Shown: positions 8,572 through 15,303 of the stretch, piece by piece
Position numbering within the stretch: the stretch's first letter is position 1
Layout of the letters: the number at the start of each line of letters is the position of its first letter
IMG/VR virus record: IMGVR_UViG_3300010299_004787
Span: 1 to 28,828 of that record
Direction: 5' to 3' (one strand)
DNA from: a virus
Length of the DNA: 28,828 nucleotides
Program-made: the position numbers and the translations under genes
The notes under the pieces: generated by a model
The model's database searches: none
The model's input: only the letters and a program-made list of their open reading frames with translations
Told to the model about the DNA's origin: nothing

Positions 8572-8978
8572 ATTAAATTTCCTTTTTCACTAATGTTTAG
8601 AACTTTTACGTTTCCTAAAGTTCCATTTTTTGATTTAATCAAGGCCACATCAAAAGGAAGAATATCCTTGACAAAAACCTTTCCGTGCCATGCACTAAGC
8701 ATATCCGGTGTAAATTTTGAATAAATTGTATTTGGAAGAAAAAGAATATCTTCATCACTTAACTCATCAAAAGTACTACGAGCCAAAGCACAAATTGTAC
8801 TAACAAGACTTTTGTTCCATTCTGGTAGTGTTCCTCTCCAAGGAGGAATGACCATGTCAGGATGGGGATCTTTTCCAGAGTTTGCATCAATATATCTACC
8901 TGGTTTCAAGCTCCAATACCAACGAACCTTTGATGCATAAAGGTTTTCTAAAATATTATGATTTACAACTCCTGACAT
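8568..8978 (-). CDS. Unknown protein between two glycosyltransferases
   Basis: A 136-aa protein that I do not recognise. I chose the ATG at 8978 rather than the upstream ATG at 9023: it has a GGAAG site eight bases upstream and cuts the overlap with the preceding glycosyltransferase from 61 to 16 bp. The sequence has an aromatic N-terminal half (KVRWYWSLKPGRYIDANSG, then PPWRGTLPEWNKSL), a central helix (ICALARSTFDELSDEDI) and a beta-rich end (HGKVFVKDILPFDVALI). It has no cysteines suited to metal binding, no membrane segment and no signal peptide. It ends in an ATGA overlap with the GT gene that follows, so it may act with that enzyme, perhaps as a subunit; this is inferred from coupling only. 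Confidence 0.7.
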   Translation of the reverse strand: MSGVVNHNILENLYASKVRWYWSLKPGRYIDANSGKDPHPDMVIPPWRGTLPEWNKSLVSTICALARSTFDELSDEDILFLPNTIYSKFTPDMLSAWHGKVFVKDILPFDVALIKSKNGTLGNVKVLNISEKGNLI

Positions 8979-10243
8979 GTCCACATCTTCCTTTTGTCTT
9001 TCCATGTTTCTATTGTTTCCCAAAGAGTTTCATCCCATTCTCTAACAGTATCCTCAATAGCAAATTCATAATGAGCATAATCCTGGGCCTTTTTTCCCAA
9101 TTCCTTTCGTTTTTCATGACCCATTTCATACATTTTCATCAGTGCTTTAGCCACTGTTTCATTTGAAATATGGTCTTCATAAATGTAAGGAACAAGCTGG
9201 GATCCTACTAGGTCCCTGACTTCTGGCTCTAATGCTATACCGTTTTCAGAGCCATCACGATGGTCAACAACTTGACGAATCATTCCACCTGTTTTTAGTG
9301 CAATAATTGGAGTTGCTGTCATCATGGCTTCAAGTGTACCTAATCCAAATCCTTCATTACAAGAGATTGTAAGATATGCATCCCCAATATTATGCAATGT
9401 ATTCATTTGTCCAAAATCAATACGATCAGTAGAAAACGTAACATTTCTTTCAAGGCCAAAATGTTCAACAATTTTATACAAATTTGGACCTTCTTGATCC
9501 ATAGGATCCGTATGCATTAGCAATGTTGCATTTCTATGACCATATTCCTTTTCAAGCATATTGCAAAAAATAGCCCAGGATGCCACAACATCACCAGGCA
9601 TCTTTCTTTTTGCATTTCTATTAATCCAAGTTACAACAAAGTCATCTTTTTTATCTTTTCCAAGAACCTTTTCTTTAGCTTGTGCAATTTGGCTATCTTC
9701 AAGTTTATTAAAAATTTCTTTAGGAACAGCATGAGGAATGAAATTTGTAATTTCAGGATAATGCTCAGAATAAAGTTCATATGTTTTATGACTATGACAA
9801 TTCATTAAATCAACACTGTCATATATCGCCTTGTTGTATGCTGGATATGGATCATTGTCCCATACTGCCCACCAAACAATCGGACAAACCTGATGAATTT
9901 CATCTTCAATATTAAAATAATGCATGAAAAATCTTGGATCTGTAAAAAGAAACACAGCATCAGGTTTTTCCTGTGCCAAAAGAAGCCTCATAAGATTTAC
10001 ATCTCCAAATCCATCAATTGGACGAATCAACCAATCACCCATGTTCCACTTGTTTGGATCATTTGGGTGAGGCGGAACATTCACAATACGATAGTCGCCG
10101 TGCTTTATTGCAGCACCAAGGCAACGAAATTCGTATTTACCAGTCCTCAACAAACCTTCAATCAAATACCTTGCCTGACAGCCAACACCTGATGTTGAAA
10201 GGGGGTGATCTGAAATAAATAAAATCTTCTTTTTCTGTGACAC
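8963..10243 (-). CDS. GT-B glycosyltransferase (GT4-like)
   Basis: A 426-aa glycosyltransferase. The N-terminal domain opens with the classic strand-loop KILFISDHPLSTSGVGCQARYL, holding the glycine loop. The linker VTWINRNAKRKMPGD is the usual start of the second domain, and the E-x7-E donor motif is seen as CNEGFGLGTLEAMMTATPII, followed by a Gly-rich ALKTGGM. Two aromatic stretches (PNKWNMGDWLIRP and PIVWWAVWDNDPYPAYNK) are typical of phage and giant-virus members. The start is GTG at 10243; the nearby ATG at 10250 is out of frame. The length is normal for GT4. The gene ends 16 bp inside the next coding region. Donor and acceptor are unknown. Confidence 0.9.
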   Translation of the reverse strand: MSQKKKILFISDHPLSTSGVGCQARYLIEGLLRTGKYEFRCLGAAIKHGDYRIVNVPPHPNDPNKWNMGDWLIRPIDGFGDVNLMRLLLAQEKPDAVFLFTDPRFFMHYFNIEDEIHQVCPIVWWAVWDNDPYPAYNKAIYDSVDLMNCHSHKTYELYSEHYPEITNFIPHAVPKEIFNKLEDSQIAQAKEKVLGKDKKDDFVVTWINRNAKRKMPGDVVASWAIFCNMLEKEYGHRNATLLMHTDPMDQEGPNLYKIVEHFGLERNVTFSTDRIDFGQMNTLHNIGDAYLTISCNEGFGLGTLEAMMTATPIIALKTGGMIRQVVDHRDGSENGIALEPEVRDLVGSQLVPYIYEDHISNETVAKALMKMYEMGHEKRKELGKKAQDYAHYEFAIEDTVREWDETLWETIETWKDKRKMWTCQEL

Positions 10244-10284
10244 GCTTCATTATACAAAGCATGTTTTCTAATGTTTTATTTTTT

Positions 10285-11109
10285 TCACTGTAGTTCAACA
10301 GATGCATCAGTTCTGTCATTTAATGCAATTGCCCAAATATAAGGCTCGCCAGATGCAATAGCTCCGAAAGCACGATGATTTCCATCTCTCAAGTCAACCC
10401 AATATTCTCCAATATCTCCATCTCCATCCTCTATTGCTTGTTCTATTTCTTTTTTAACTTTTTTTAAGTTTTCAATATCTTCAAGCATAGATTCGTAATC
10501 TTCTTTTTCATCCTCCGTCCACTCACTTGGGTCTTCAGAATACGACCATTCTTCAAGCCATTTCTTAGGTTCTTTCATAAACAATAAAACATCATCATAA
10601 GAATGTAATCCATTTTCTTCTTGCCAAGCTTCAGGGTTTCCTAAAAATAAATCCAAATCCTCATCCCCTAAACTAAATGGTTCACTTATATTGTAGTCAA
10701 TACCAAATCTGCCATTATGATATGTTTGTTGCATTTCTTTAATTGTTCCAAAATCAACAACAACAACCTGAGCTAAAGGAGCGTCAAAATAAATTCTTTC
10801 TTCAGAATTTTCTATATGCTCTTTTACTGCTTTTACTTTTGCAAAATCAAAAATGTTATCTTCTCTTGGTGTTACTTCACTTGCTGGTATTTTGATCATT
10901 TTACCATTTTCACCAATCCAAACTACATTACGCCCATAATATAGATTGCCTTGTTTTTCTTCCATTTCAAGACGTTCTTTTTCAATTGGCTTATCATAAT
11001 ATTCTTCAAAAGAATCACCATCATAATCATCAAGATCGGGTAAGTTCCATCGTGATTCTAAAATCATTTCAAAAATCACTTTTTCTAATGAATTAGATAT
11101 AATAGACAT
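10285..11109 (-). CDS. Acidic protein with ParB/Srx-like D-G-N-H-R motif
   Basis: A 274-aa acidic protein. I start it at the ATG at 11109, because the longer forms (from 11169 or 11145) would overlap the upstream gene and gain nothing conserved. The ribosome-binding site is weak. Residues 54-75 look like a small beta unit (GNLYYGRNVVWIGENGKMIK) and 105-125 a second (ERIYFDAPLAQVVVVDFG). A long Glu/Asp/Trp-rich helical region runs 150-230. The C-terminus, residues 236-264 (YWVDLRDGNHRAFGAI, then YIWAIALND), resembles the ParB/sulfiredoxin nucleotide-binding motif D-G-x-H-R. It follows the transglutaminase-like gene by 19 bp, and both are acidic, so they may act as a pair. The function is unknown; the ParB-like label is a motif-level inference. 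Confidence 0.7.
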   Translation of the reverse strand: MSIISNSLEKVIFEMILESRWNLPDLDDYDGDSFEEYYDKPIEKERLEMEEKQGNLYYGRNVVWIGENGKMIKIPASEVTPREDNIFDFAKVKAVKEHIENSEERIYFDAPLAQVVVVDFGTIKEMQQTYHNGRFGIDYNISEPFSLGDEDLDLFLGNPEAWQEENGLHSYDDVLLFMKEPKKWLEEWSYSEDPSEWTEDEKEDYESMLEDIENLKKVKKEIEQAIEDGDGDIGEYWVDLRDGNHRAFGAIASGEPYIWAIALNDRTDASVELQ

Positions 11110-11128
11110 ATGTTTATTATAGACAATT

Positions 11129-11716
11129 TTACGATGTGTATTCATTGAAATTTTTAGGGTCAGGATCAAGTTTGTCTATATCTATAAAGCTTTCATCAAA
11201 TACAACATTTGGTATTTTTTTCCACGAATATCCTCCACCAGTTTCGTATAAATACGGATTTATGTCAACAGAAAATATACCTTCTGATGCTTTTAAAACC
11301 ACATAAACATGTTGTTCTCCGATGGATGCCGATACTATACTTGCCTCAAAACCAGCATTCATTAAAACATCAGCCATTGCATTGGCTATTTCTTGACATA
11401 TGCCTCCAGAACCCAACAGCCAATGCATTCCATTTTCATCAACTTCCCATTCTTCATATTCTTTTTGAGCTGCTGCAACAATTTGTGGCATTATTGCCTT
11501 TATTTCAGCTATAGATTTAAGATTATGATCTTCTTCTTCTTCTTCATCATCATAAAAGAAAACGTTTTCTTTTATGATGAATCTTATAATGCTTTCCATT
11601 AATTCATGAGCAGTAAGATGGGCAGCACGCTTTTTCTTTTTGACCAATTGATTTCCTCCTGGCTCACAGGCCAAAGAGTCATCCAGATCAACAGGGTTGT
11701 CAGTAAAATTAGACAT
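11129..11716 (-). CDS. Transglutaminase-like cysteine enzyme (predicted)
   Basis: A 195-aa protein whose second half fits the transglutaminase/papain-like core. Cys107 is at the start of a helix in GSGGICQEIANAMADVL, followed by AGFEASIVS; His136 is in a strand (EQHVYVVL) and Asp151 in FSVDINP. The order Cys-His-Asp, the spacing and the GxC...A...L...G pattern match transglutaminase-like proteases and peptidases. The N-terminal half (1-70) is different: a Lys patch (KKKKR), a helix and a very acidic run (DDEEEEEDH). The DNA under residues 46-57 is a perfect 34-bp palindrome. No signal peptide is seen, so it should be cytoplasmic or virion-borne. A cross-linking or proteolytic role is inferred; substrate unknown. 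Confidence 0.7.
   Translation of the reverse strand: MSNFTDNPVDLDDSLACEPGGNQLVKKKKRAAHLTAHELMESIIRFIIKENVFFYDDEEEEEDHNLKSIAEIKAIMPQIVAAAQKEYEEWEVDENGMHWLLGSGGICQEIANAMADVLMNAGFEASIVSASIGEQHVYVVLKASEGIFSVDINPYLYETGGGYSWKKIPNVVFDESFIDIDKLDPDPKNFNEYTS
11547..11580. repeat. Perfect 34-bp palindrome inside a coding region
   Basis: The 17-base left arm (TCATCATAAAAGAAAAC) is exactly the reverse complement of the right arm, with no spacer, centred on AACGTT at 11563/11564. Both flanking bases break the symmetry. It lies in the transglutaminase-like gene, where it encodes the turn into the acidic run; the same peptide KENVFFYD can be read on both strands. In single-stranded DNA or RNA it could form a long hairpin. 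Confidence 0.95.
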
Positions 11717-11734
11717 GCATATAAATATGCATTA

Positions 11735-12541
11735 TTAAGGACAATGCTTTGTACCATCATAATCACAAAAACGACAAGAACCAGGAAACTTCTTATTTTT
11801 CCATTCTTTGAAATGTTTTCTTGATTTGATCATAGAAATTGAGTTATTCAATACATTTAACGTCTTTTTTTGTCTTTTCTTGTCAACGTCAAATGTAAAG
11901 AATTCAATTCTTTCAGGATTTTTTAGGTCTCTGTTCATAACAGCAAACCCAACCCTAATTTTTTCTAAAGGAATATTATGCTTATTCCCCCAATATTCGG
12001 AATACAAAATAAGCTGCATTTTAAGTTTTTCATCTTTTTTCTTGTAATCATTCCAGCCTTTTGTACTTGTTTTCCAGTCAATAATCCAATACAGACCATC
12101 ATGCTTAATAATCCCGTCAATATATCCCTTAAAGCGAACATCTTTATGTTCTTCAATGCTTTCTTCGAGACGCTCCTCAGCATCAAAACATTCCCATCCT
12201 GGAAATCTTGTATCTAAGAACCCCGGAACTGCCTCTAAAATGGCATTAGCTTGGATCATCCAGTCTCCCATGTTTGGAAGATTGAATTTTTCCCAAGCCT
12301 CAATGATGTAATCCAATGCTATTTCATAACGCATTTCTCTATTTTTTAGATAGTGCTCACAGCTATCATGCAAAGCTGTTCCAAAATTTGTATTGACATT
12401 TTCCTCAAACTTATCAATTTTATCAATATGCTTAAGTTTATGTCTAAAAGAACACTCTACATGATCTACCAATTCAGAGAAAGAAATAACACTCTTTCCC
12501 GTAGGTAGGGATGGATTTTTCTCTGGTTCGCGCTTTTTCAC
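11735..12541 (-). CDS. PD-(D/E)XK nuclease with 4Fe-4S cysteines (Cas4/RecB-like)
   Basis: A 268-aa nuclease of the RecB/Cas4 group. Motifs in order: His58 in GTALHDSCEHYL, Asp142 in FKGYIDG, Asp155-x-Lys157 in WIIDWKTS, and the Q-x3-Y helix (Q176, Y180). Four cysteines are placed as in Cas4 and AddB iron-sulfur nucleases: Cys30 near the N-terminus and Cys256, Cys259, Cys267 at the C-terminus (CRFCDYDGTKHC). Such enzymes resect DNA ends; phage copies act in recombination or replication. No cas1, cas2 or repeat array is in the window, so a CRISPR role is not supported here. The start is GTG at 12541, with no visible ribosome-binding site, 7 bp after the dehydrogenase stop. The family and active site are clear. 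Confidence 0.9.
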   Translation of the reverse strand: MKKREPEKNPSLPTGKSVISFSELVDHVECSFRHKLKHIDKIDKFEENVNTNFGTALHDSCEHYLKNREMRYEIALDYIIEAWEKFNLPNMGDWMIQANAILEAVPGFLDTRFPGWECFDAEERLEESIEEHKDVRFKGYIDGIIKHDGLYWIIDWKTSTKGWNDYKKKDEKLKMQLILYSEYWGNKHNIPLEKIRVGFAVMNRDLKNPERIEFFTFDVDKKRQKKTLNVLNNSISMIKSRKHFKEWKNKKFPGSCRFCDYDGTKHCP

Positions 12542-12548
12542 AGCTTAT

Positions 12549-13415
12549 TTATACGACAGCGCGACCCTTCATTTGTTCCCAGTCTCGATCTTCTTTTTGT
12601 CGAACTTTTAAATTCTTCTCCCACGTAGCATTAAGCATCAATGGTTCAACACCAACCATTCTTGATACAAACCTAAGAGCATTTAGATCTTTAGGGAAGC
12701 AGTGACCACCATATCCGAATGAACCATCTGGCCCTGGTACTTGCCAGTGGCTACCACCTAGTCTTTCGTCAAACTTTGCTGCCTCGATAACATTATCGTA
12801 AGACATTTCCATTTTTTTGCAGATTTGAAAGATTTCATTTGCAAAACTGACTTTTGTCGCCAAGAAACAATTAGTAACATATTTTACCATTTCAGCTTCT
12901 TTGCTTGAACCGCATAGAATGGGAACATTAGGATAAGCCTTGCTGTAAATGTTTGCAACCTTTTTAGTAGCCTTTGGATCTCCTCCAAGAATGATTCTAT
13001 TCTGATTTTTGAAATCTTCGACAGGACTAGCCTCTCTAAGAAATTCTGGGTTGAAAGTTACTGTGACGTTCTTATATGACGAATCAAGATATTCTGTCAT
13101 CCCAGGCGGAACAGTTGACTTGATTACAGCAATCGTTTCATATTCTGAGCCGAATTTCTTTGCTGCCTCATCTATCTCTTTGATTACAGATTCAACAATA
13201 GAAATATCACACTGTCCATTTTCAAACATAGGAGTAGGAACACAAACAAAAATAACTTCACAGCTATCTACAAGCTCTTCAATACTTTTAACATTGCTTT
13301 TATCTTCGCTGTACTTATCGTATGTGTACACATAGCAAGAATGCTGCATACCAGCATTAAGTGCTCCACCTACAAAACCAGCTCCTACTATTCCAATAAT
13401 ATCTTTTTCTATCAT
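12549..13415 (-). CDS. UDP-glucose/GDP-mannose dehydrogenase family protein, short form
   Basis: A 288-aa nucleotide-sugar dehydrogenase, oxidising the C6 hydroxyl of a UDP- or GDP-sugar to a uronic acid. It has the NAD-binding GxGxxG (G11-x-G13-x2-G16), the VCVPTP element (57-62), IKSTVPPGMT (98-107), NPEFLREA (122-129), the helical dimer core with EMVKYVTNCFLATKVSFANE and the catalytic Cys239 in GYGGHCFPKD. It ends soon after this, whereas bacterial enzymes run to about 390-450 residues with a third, sugar-nucleotide-binding domain; that domain is missing. The start overlaps the stop of the homing endonuclease (ATGA). A relic of another N-terminus, with its own Rossmann motif, lies upstream of the endonuclease at 14057-14152. 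It probably supplies a uronic-acid donor to the glycosyltransferases here. Confidence 0.88.
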   Translation of the reverse strand: MIEKDIIGIVGAGFVGGALNAGMQHSCYVYTYDKYSEDKSNVKSIEELVDSCEVIFVCVPTPMFENGQCDISIVESVIKEIDEAAKKFGSEYETIAVIKSTVPPGMTEYLDSSYKNVTVTFNPEFLREASPVEDFKNQNRIILGGDPKATKKVANIYSKAYPNVPILCGSSKEAEMVKYVTNCFLATKVSFANEIFQICKKMEMSYDNVIEAAKFDERLGGSHWQVPGPDGSFGYGGHCFPKDLNALRFVSRMVGVEPLMLNATWEKNLKVRQKEDRDWEQMKGRAVV

Positions 13416-14053
13416 AAATTCTTTAAAAACTTTCTATATTCTTGCTCTGATTTAAACAAATCTTTTTTGTAAATTTTTCTAAAAATAAAACCCTCTTTTA
13501 AACAAAAAGAGATAGCACTTTCATATTTTACTAAATCTTTTTTAGATTCATATCCTTTTATTTCTTCTATAGCAATATCATTATTTTTGTATACAATTTT
13601 TAAATCAGGATTATAAATCCTGTTTCCATTATAAAAATAAGGAATTTGCAATTTACAATTTTCAATAGAAATTACATTTGTATCAGAAATAAGATCCATA
13701 ATTCTTTTTAGTTCATAAGATGAATGGTAAAAAAGACCATTAAAATAACCAATTTTACCTCTTTGAATGGGGTTTATTTCTCCATTTGCAATTTTTTCAC
13801 TCCTTGTAGTAGACATCTGTTCTCTTGATTTTTTGGAATGTTTTTTTCCAAAAAAAGGATTATCTTCTGATGATGGATATCTTTCTTTTGTTTTTTGACC
13901 AATTTTATCTTTAGATTCTTCAGAGTGCTCCTTTCCAAAAAAAGGATTGTTTTTTGGATTTGAAAAATAACATTTTCTTGTACAAAATTTTCTTCTCTTA
14001 TCTTTTGTTTTAAAAAGATTTCCACACTCCTTACACTCAAATGTATATTTCAC
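13412..14053 (-). CDS. Homing endonuclease: zinc finger, NUMOD3-like repeats, PD-(D/E)XK domain
   Basis: A 213-aa protein of modular homing-endonuclease type. Residues 5-30 form a zinc-finger-like unit (C7, C10, C24, C28). Two NUMOD3-like repeats follow at about 35-52 and 64-81, each starting NPFFGK-x-HS. The C-terminal domain (about 98-213) has PD-(D/E)XK hallmarks: Glu114 in SSYELKR, Pro149-Asp150 and Glu164-x-Lys166 in AIEEIKGYES. It begins with GTG at 14053, overlaps the dehydrogenase start by 4 bp, and is in frame with the upstream dehydrogenase relic, separated by TAA-AAT. The position suggests insertion at the conserved Rossmann motif of the dehydrogenase gene. The nuclease residues are present, so it may still be mobile. 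Confidence 0.85.
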   Translation of the reverse strand: MKYTFECKECGNLFKTKDKRRKFCTRKCYFSNPKNNPFFGKEHSEESKDKIGQKTKERYPSSEDNPFFGKKHSKKSREQMSTTRSEKIANGEINPIQRGKIGYFNGLFYHSSYELKRIMDLISDTNVISIENCKLQIPYFYNGNRIYNPDLKIVYKNNDIAIEEIKGYESKKDLVKYESAISFCLKEGFIFRKIYKKDLFKSEQEYRKFLKNL

Positions 14054-14056
14054 ATT

Positions 14057-14152
14057 TTATTTTATCAAAGTTGTAAAATTTGTAAAAGCAAATCCTTGCC
14101 CAACAACACCAATGGTGTCTAAATCACTTTTTTCATTCCACTTCATATTCAT
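14057..14152 (-). pseudogene. Relic N-terminus of a nucleotide-sugar dehydrogenase
   Basis: A 31-codon reading frame from ATG at 14152 (or 14146) to TAA. Residues 3-21 (MKWNEKSDLDTIGVVGQGF) read as the start of a Rossmann dehydrogenase, comparable to DIIGIVGAGFVGG of the intact gene at 12549-13415. After the GxGF motif the family pattern stops and the sequence becomes AFTNFTTLIK and a stop. The ATG overlaps the end of the sulfotransferase gene by 20 bp, the junction style used throughout this operon, so it was probably the original start of the dehydrogenase gene before the homing endonuclease entered. The copies differ at the DNA level, so this is not a fresh duplication. It may still be translated as a short peptide. 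Confidence 0.6.
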
Positions 14153-14690
14153 AATCAAATTTCTCTATATCCCAAGACCAAAGTTTTCTCAACATTTCTT
14201 TAGATTCATCGTCATAATAATGACTGTAATGTTTTCTATCAGGATTGACATTTATTTTAGGAAGACTTTCTATGCCAGTTATTTTAGCAACTTTTTTCCA
14301 ATCTTCTTCTAAATTTTCAAATCTCAATACTTCATCTACAACCATTTTGTTATTTATAACAAAATGATCTTTATAGCTCCATAGACTCCTTCCATGGATT
14401 ATTCCCATTCCATTTGAATTTTTAGGATCAAGATCTCCTTCTAAGAATTTTTTTATATCTTTTGGGTCCCTTTTATCAAAAAGAATTTGAGAAATATATC
14501 TGTCCCAAGGGTTTCTTACAACAGAAAAAACAAAATAATCTTTGATTATATTTCTATCATAGTCAGCAGCTCTTTTATGTTCGCTTTTGCTACCTTTTGC
14601 AAAATTAAAAACAACATGTTCTATACTTTTTCCAGCACATTTGGTTGGATGTATAAAAACTATTTTTCTTTTACGGCAAACGTTGCGCAT
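14133..14690 (-). CDS. Sulfotransferase family protein
   Basis: A 185-aa protein with the two PAPS-binding signatures of carbohydrate sulfotransferases. The 5'-phosphosulfate loop is HPTKCAGKSIE (residues 14-24, Lys17 in the catalytic position of the P-K-T-G-T-S type loop). The 3'-phosphate site is FSVVRNPWDRYIS (55-67, Arg59 and Ser67). Enzymes of this kind move sulfate from PAPS to sugar hydroxyls. The length is short but typical of phage and bacterial sulfotransferase_2-like proteins. It overlaps the upstream methyltransferase by 20 bp. I see no membrane anchor, so it should act in the cytoplasm on a nucleotide-linked, lipid-linked or protein-linked glycan. It needs host PAPS; no PAPS synthesis gene is present. 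A 24-bp inverted repeat lies within the gene. Confidence 0.85.
   Translation of the reverse strand: MRNVCRKRKIVFIHPTKCAGKSIEHVVFNFAKGSKSEHKRAADYDRNIIKDYFVFSVVRNPWDRYISQILFDKRDPKDIKKFLEGDLDPKNSNGMGIIHGRSLWSYKDHFVINNKMVVDEVLRFENLEEDWKKVAKITGIESLPKINVNPDRKHYSHYYDDESKEMLRKLWSWDIEKFDYEYEVE
14343..14366. repeat. Inverted repeat (11-bp arms, 2-bp spacer) inside the sulfotransferase gene
   Basis: The arms CATTTTGTTAT and ATAACAAAATG are perfect complements around TT. The site also contains TATAAATA on the minus strand. In a sequence this A+T-rich, an 11-bp arm pair is only mildly unexpected, so function is doubtful. Confidence 0.6.
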
Positions 14691-15303
14691 TTTTAACCTG
14701 CTTCTTTAGGTTTATATCCTTTATTTTCTTTTGAAGCTCATCAAGATATCTTTTCTTCATTTTAGCATCAAATGCACATGCAACAGCTTCTGGTCCATCT
14801 ACTAGCCCACCTAAAGGATTCCATCCAGTTGGCTCTCCAACCGGAACCATGAAATCTTTGAAAAAAGAATCGCAAAACTTACGAACACCAGCATTTACTA
14901 AACCATAATCATGATAAATTATGAAAAATGGTTTCTCTGAAATGTTCTTTGATAAAACATTAACTGTATCAAAAAGAACATTGTCATAATCGTGAGCAGC
15001 ATCAATCAAAACAACATCATATCTGTTGAAAGGTATACGTGTACTATTTCCACAGAAAATCATTGCATTCTTGACTTTGTTTTCTTGGAAAAGCTGTGTT
15101 GCCTCATTGAATCTATCTTGACTAATATCAATACCATACATTGACACAAAATGAGGAGACAAAGATGCCATTGTAAATCCCCTATCAAAACCTATCTCAA
15201 GATAAGATGGTTTTCCTGAAGACTTTGATAGCTTTACTATATCTTCTCTTAGCTTGTTTGTAATCGTTGGCTTATGTGTATGTTTGTCTGGTAAATCAAT
15301 CAT
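14671..15303 (-). CDS. SAM-dependent class I methyltransferase
   Basis: A 210-aa methyltransferase. The SAM-binding motif I is YLEIGFDRGF (residues 34-43), the acidic end of strand 2 is YGIDIS (Asp59), and motif IV is DVVLIDAAHDYDNV (96-109), which closely fits the Methyltransf_24-like class. A further FFIIYHDYG strand precedes the C-terminal part. Members of this class in sugar clusters often methylate hydroxyls of sugars, but the acceptor cannot be read from the sequence. It overlaps the carbamoyltransferase end by 8 bp and the sulfotransferase start by 20 bp, so the three modifying enzymes are translated together. The last 35 residues are a basic, helical tail (KKRYLDELQKKIKDINLKKQ). Confidence 0.88.
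   Translation of the reverse strand: MIDLPDKHTHKPTITNKLREDIVKLSKSSGKPSYLEIGFDRGFTMASLSPHFVSMYGIDISQDRFNEATQLFQENKVKNAMIFCGNSTRIPFNRYDVVLIDAAHDYDNVLFDTVNVLSKNISEKPFFIIYHDYGLVNAGVRKFCDSFFKDFMVPVGEPTGWNPLGGLVDGPEAVACAFDAKMKKRYLDELQKKIKDINLKKQVKNAQRLP

Noticed and set aside
9893-10218. Overlapping plus-strand open frames opposite the GT4 gene.
   Set aside because: Shadow frames of a strongly supported glycosyltransferase, without start signals.
10248-10256. TATAATG on the minus strand before the GT at 8963-10243, as an internal promoter.
   Set aside because: No -35 element is visible and TATAAT is expected dozens of times per strand in this DNA.
11528-11550. TTC/ATC trinucleotide run resembling a microsatellite.
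   Set aside because: It is explained by the acidic Glu/Asp run of the transglutaminase-like protein; only the palindrome beside it is notable.
11715-11732. Inverted repeat ATGCATAT-AA-ATATGCAT between two genes, containing TATAAATA on the plus strand.
   Set aside because: Arms are only 8 bp and the promoter-like sequence faces away from both neighbouring genes; chance is likely.
12546-12553. Exact TATAAATA (T4 late promoter core) on the minus strand just before the Cas4-like gene; another at 14351-14358.
   Set aside because: About four such 8-mers per strand are expected by chance at this A+T content. At 12546 the predicted transcript start would fall inside the GTG start codon, and the other lies inside a gene.
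13412-14152. Group I or group II intron around the PD-(D/E)XK endonuclease.
   Set aside because: The endonuclease frame overlaps the downstream ATG by 4 bp and almost abuts the upstream relic, so there is no room for intron RNA; the Rossmann motif is also duplicated, which splicing would not explain.
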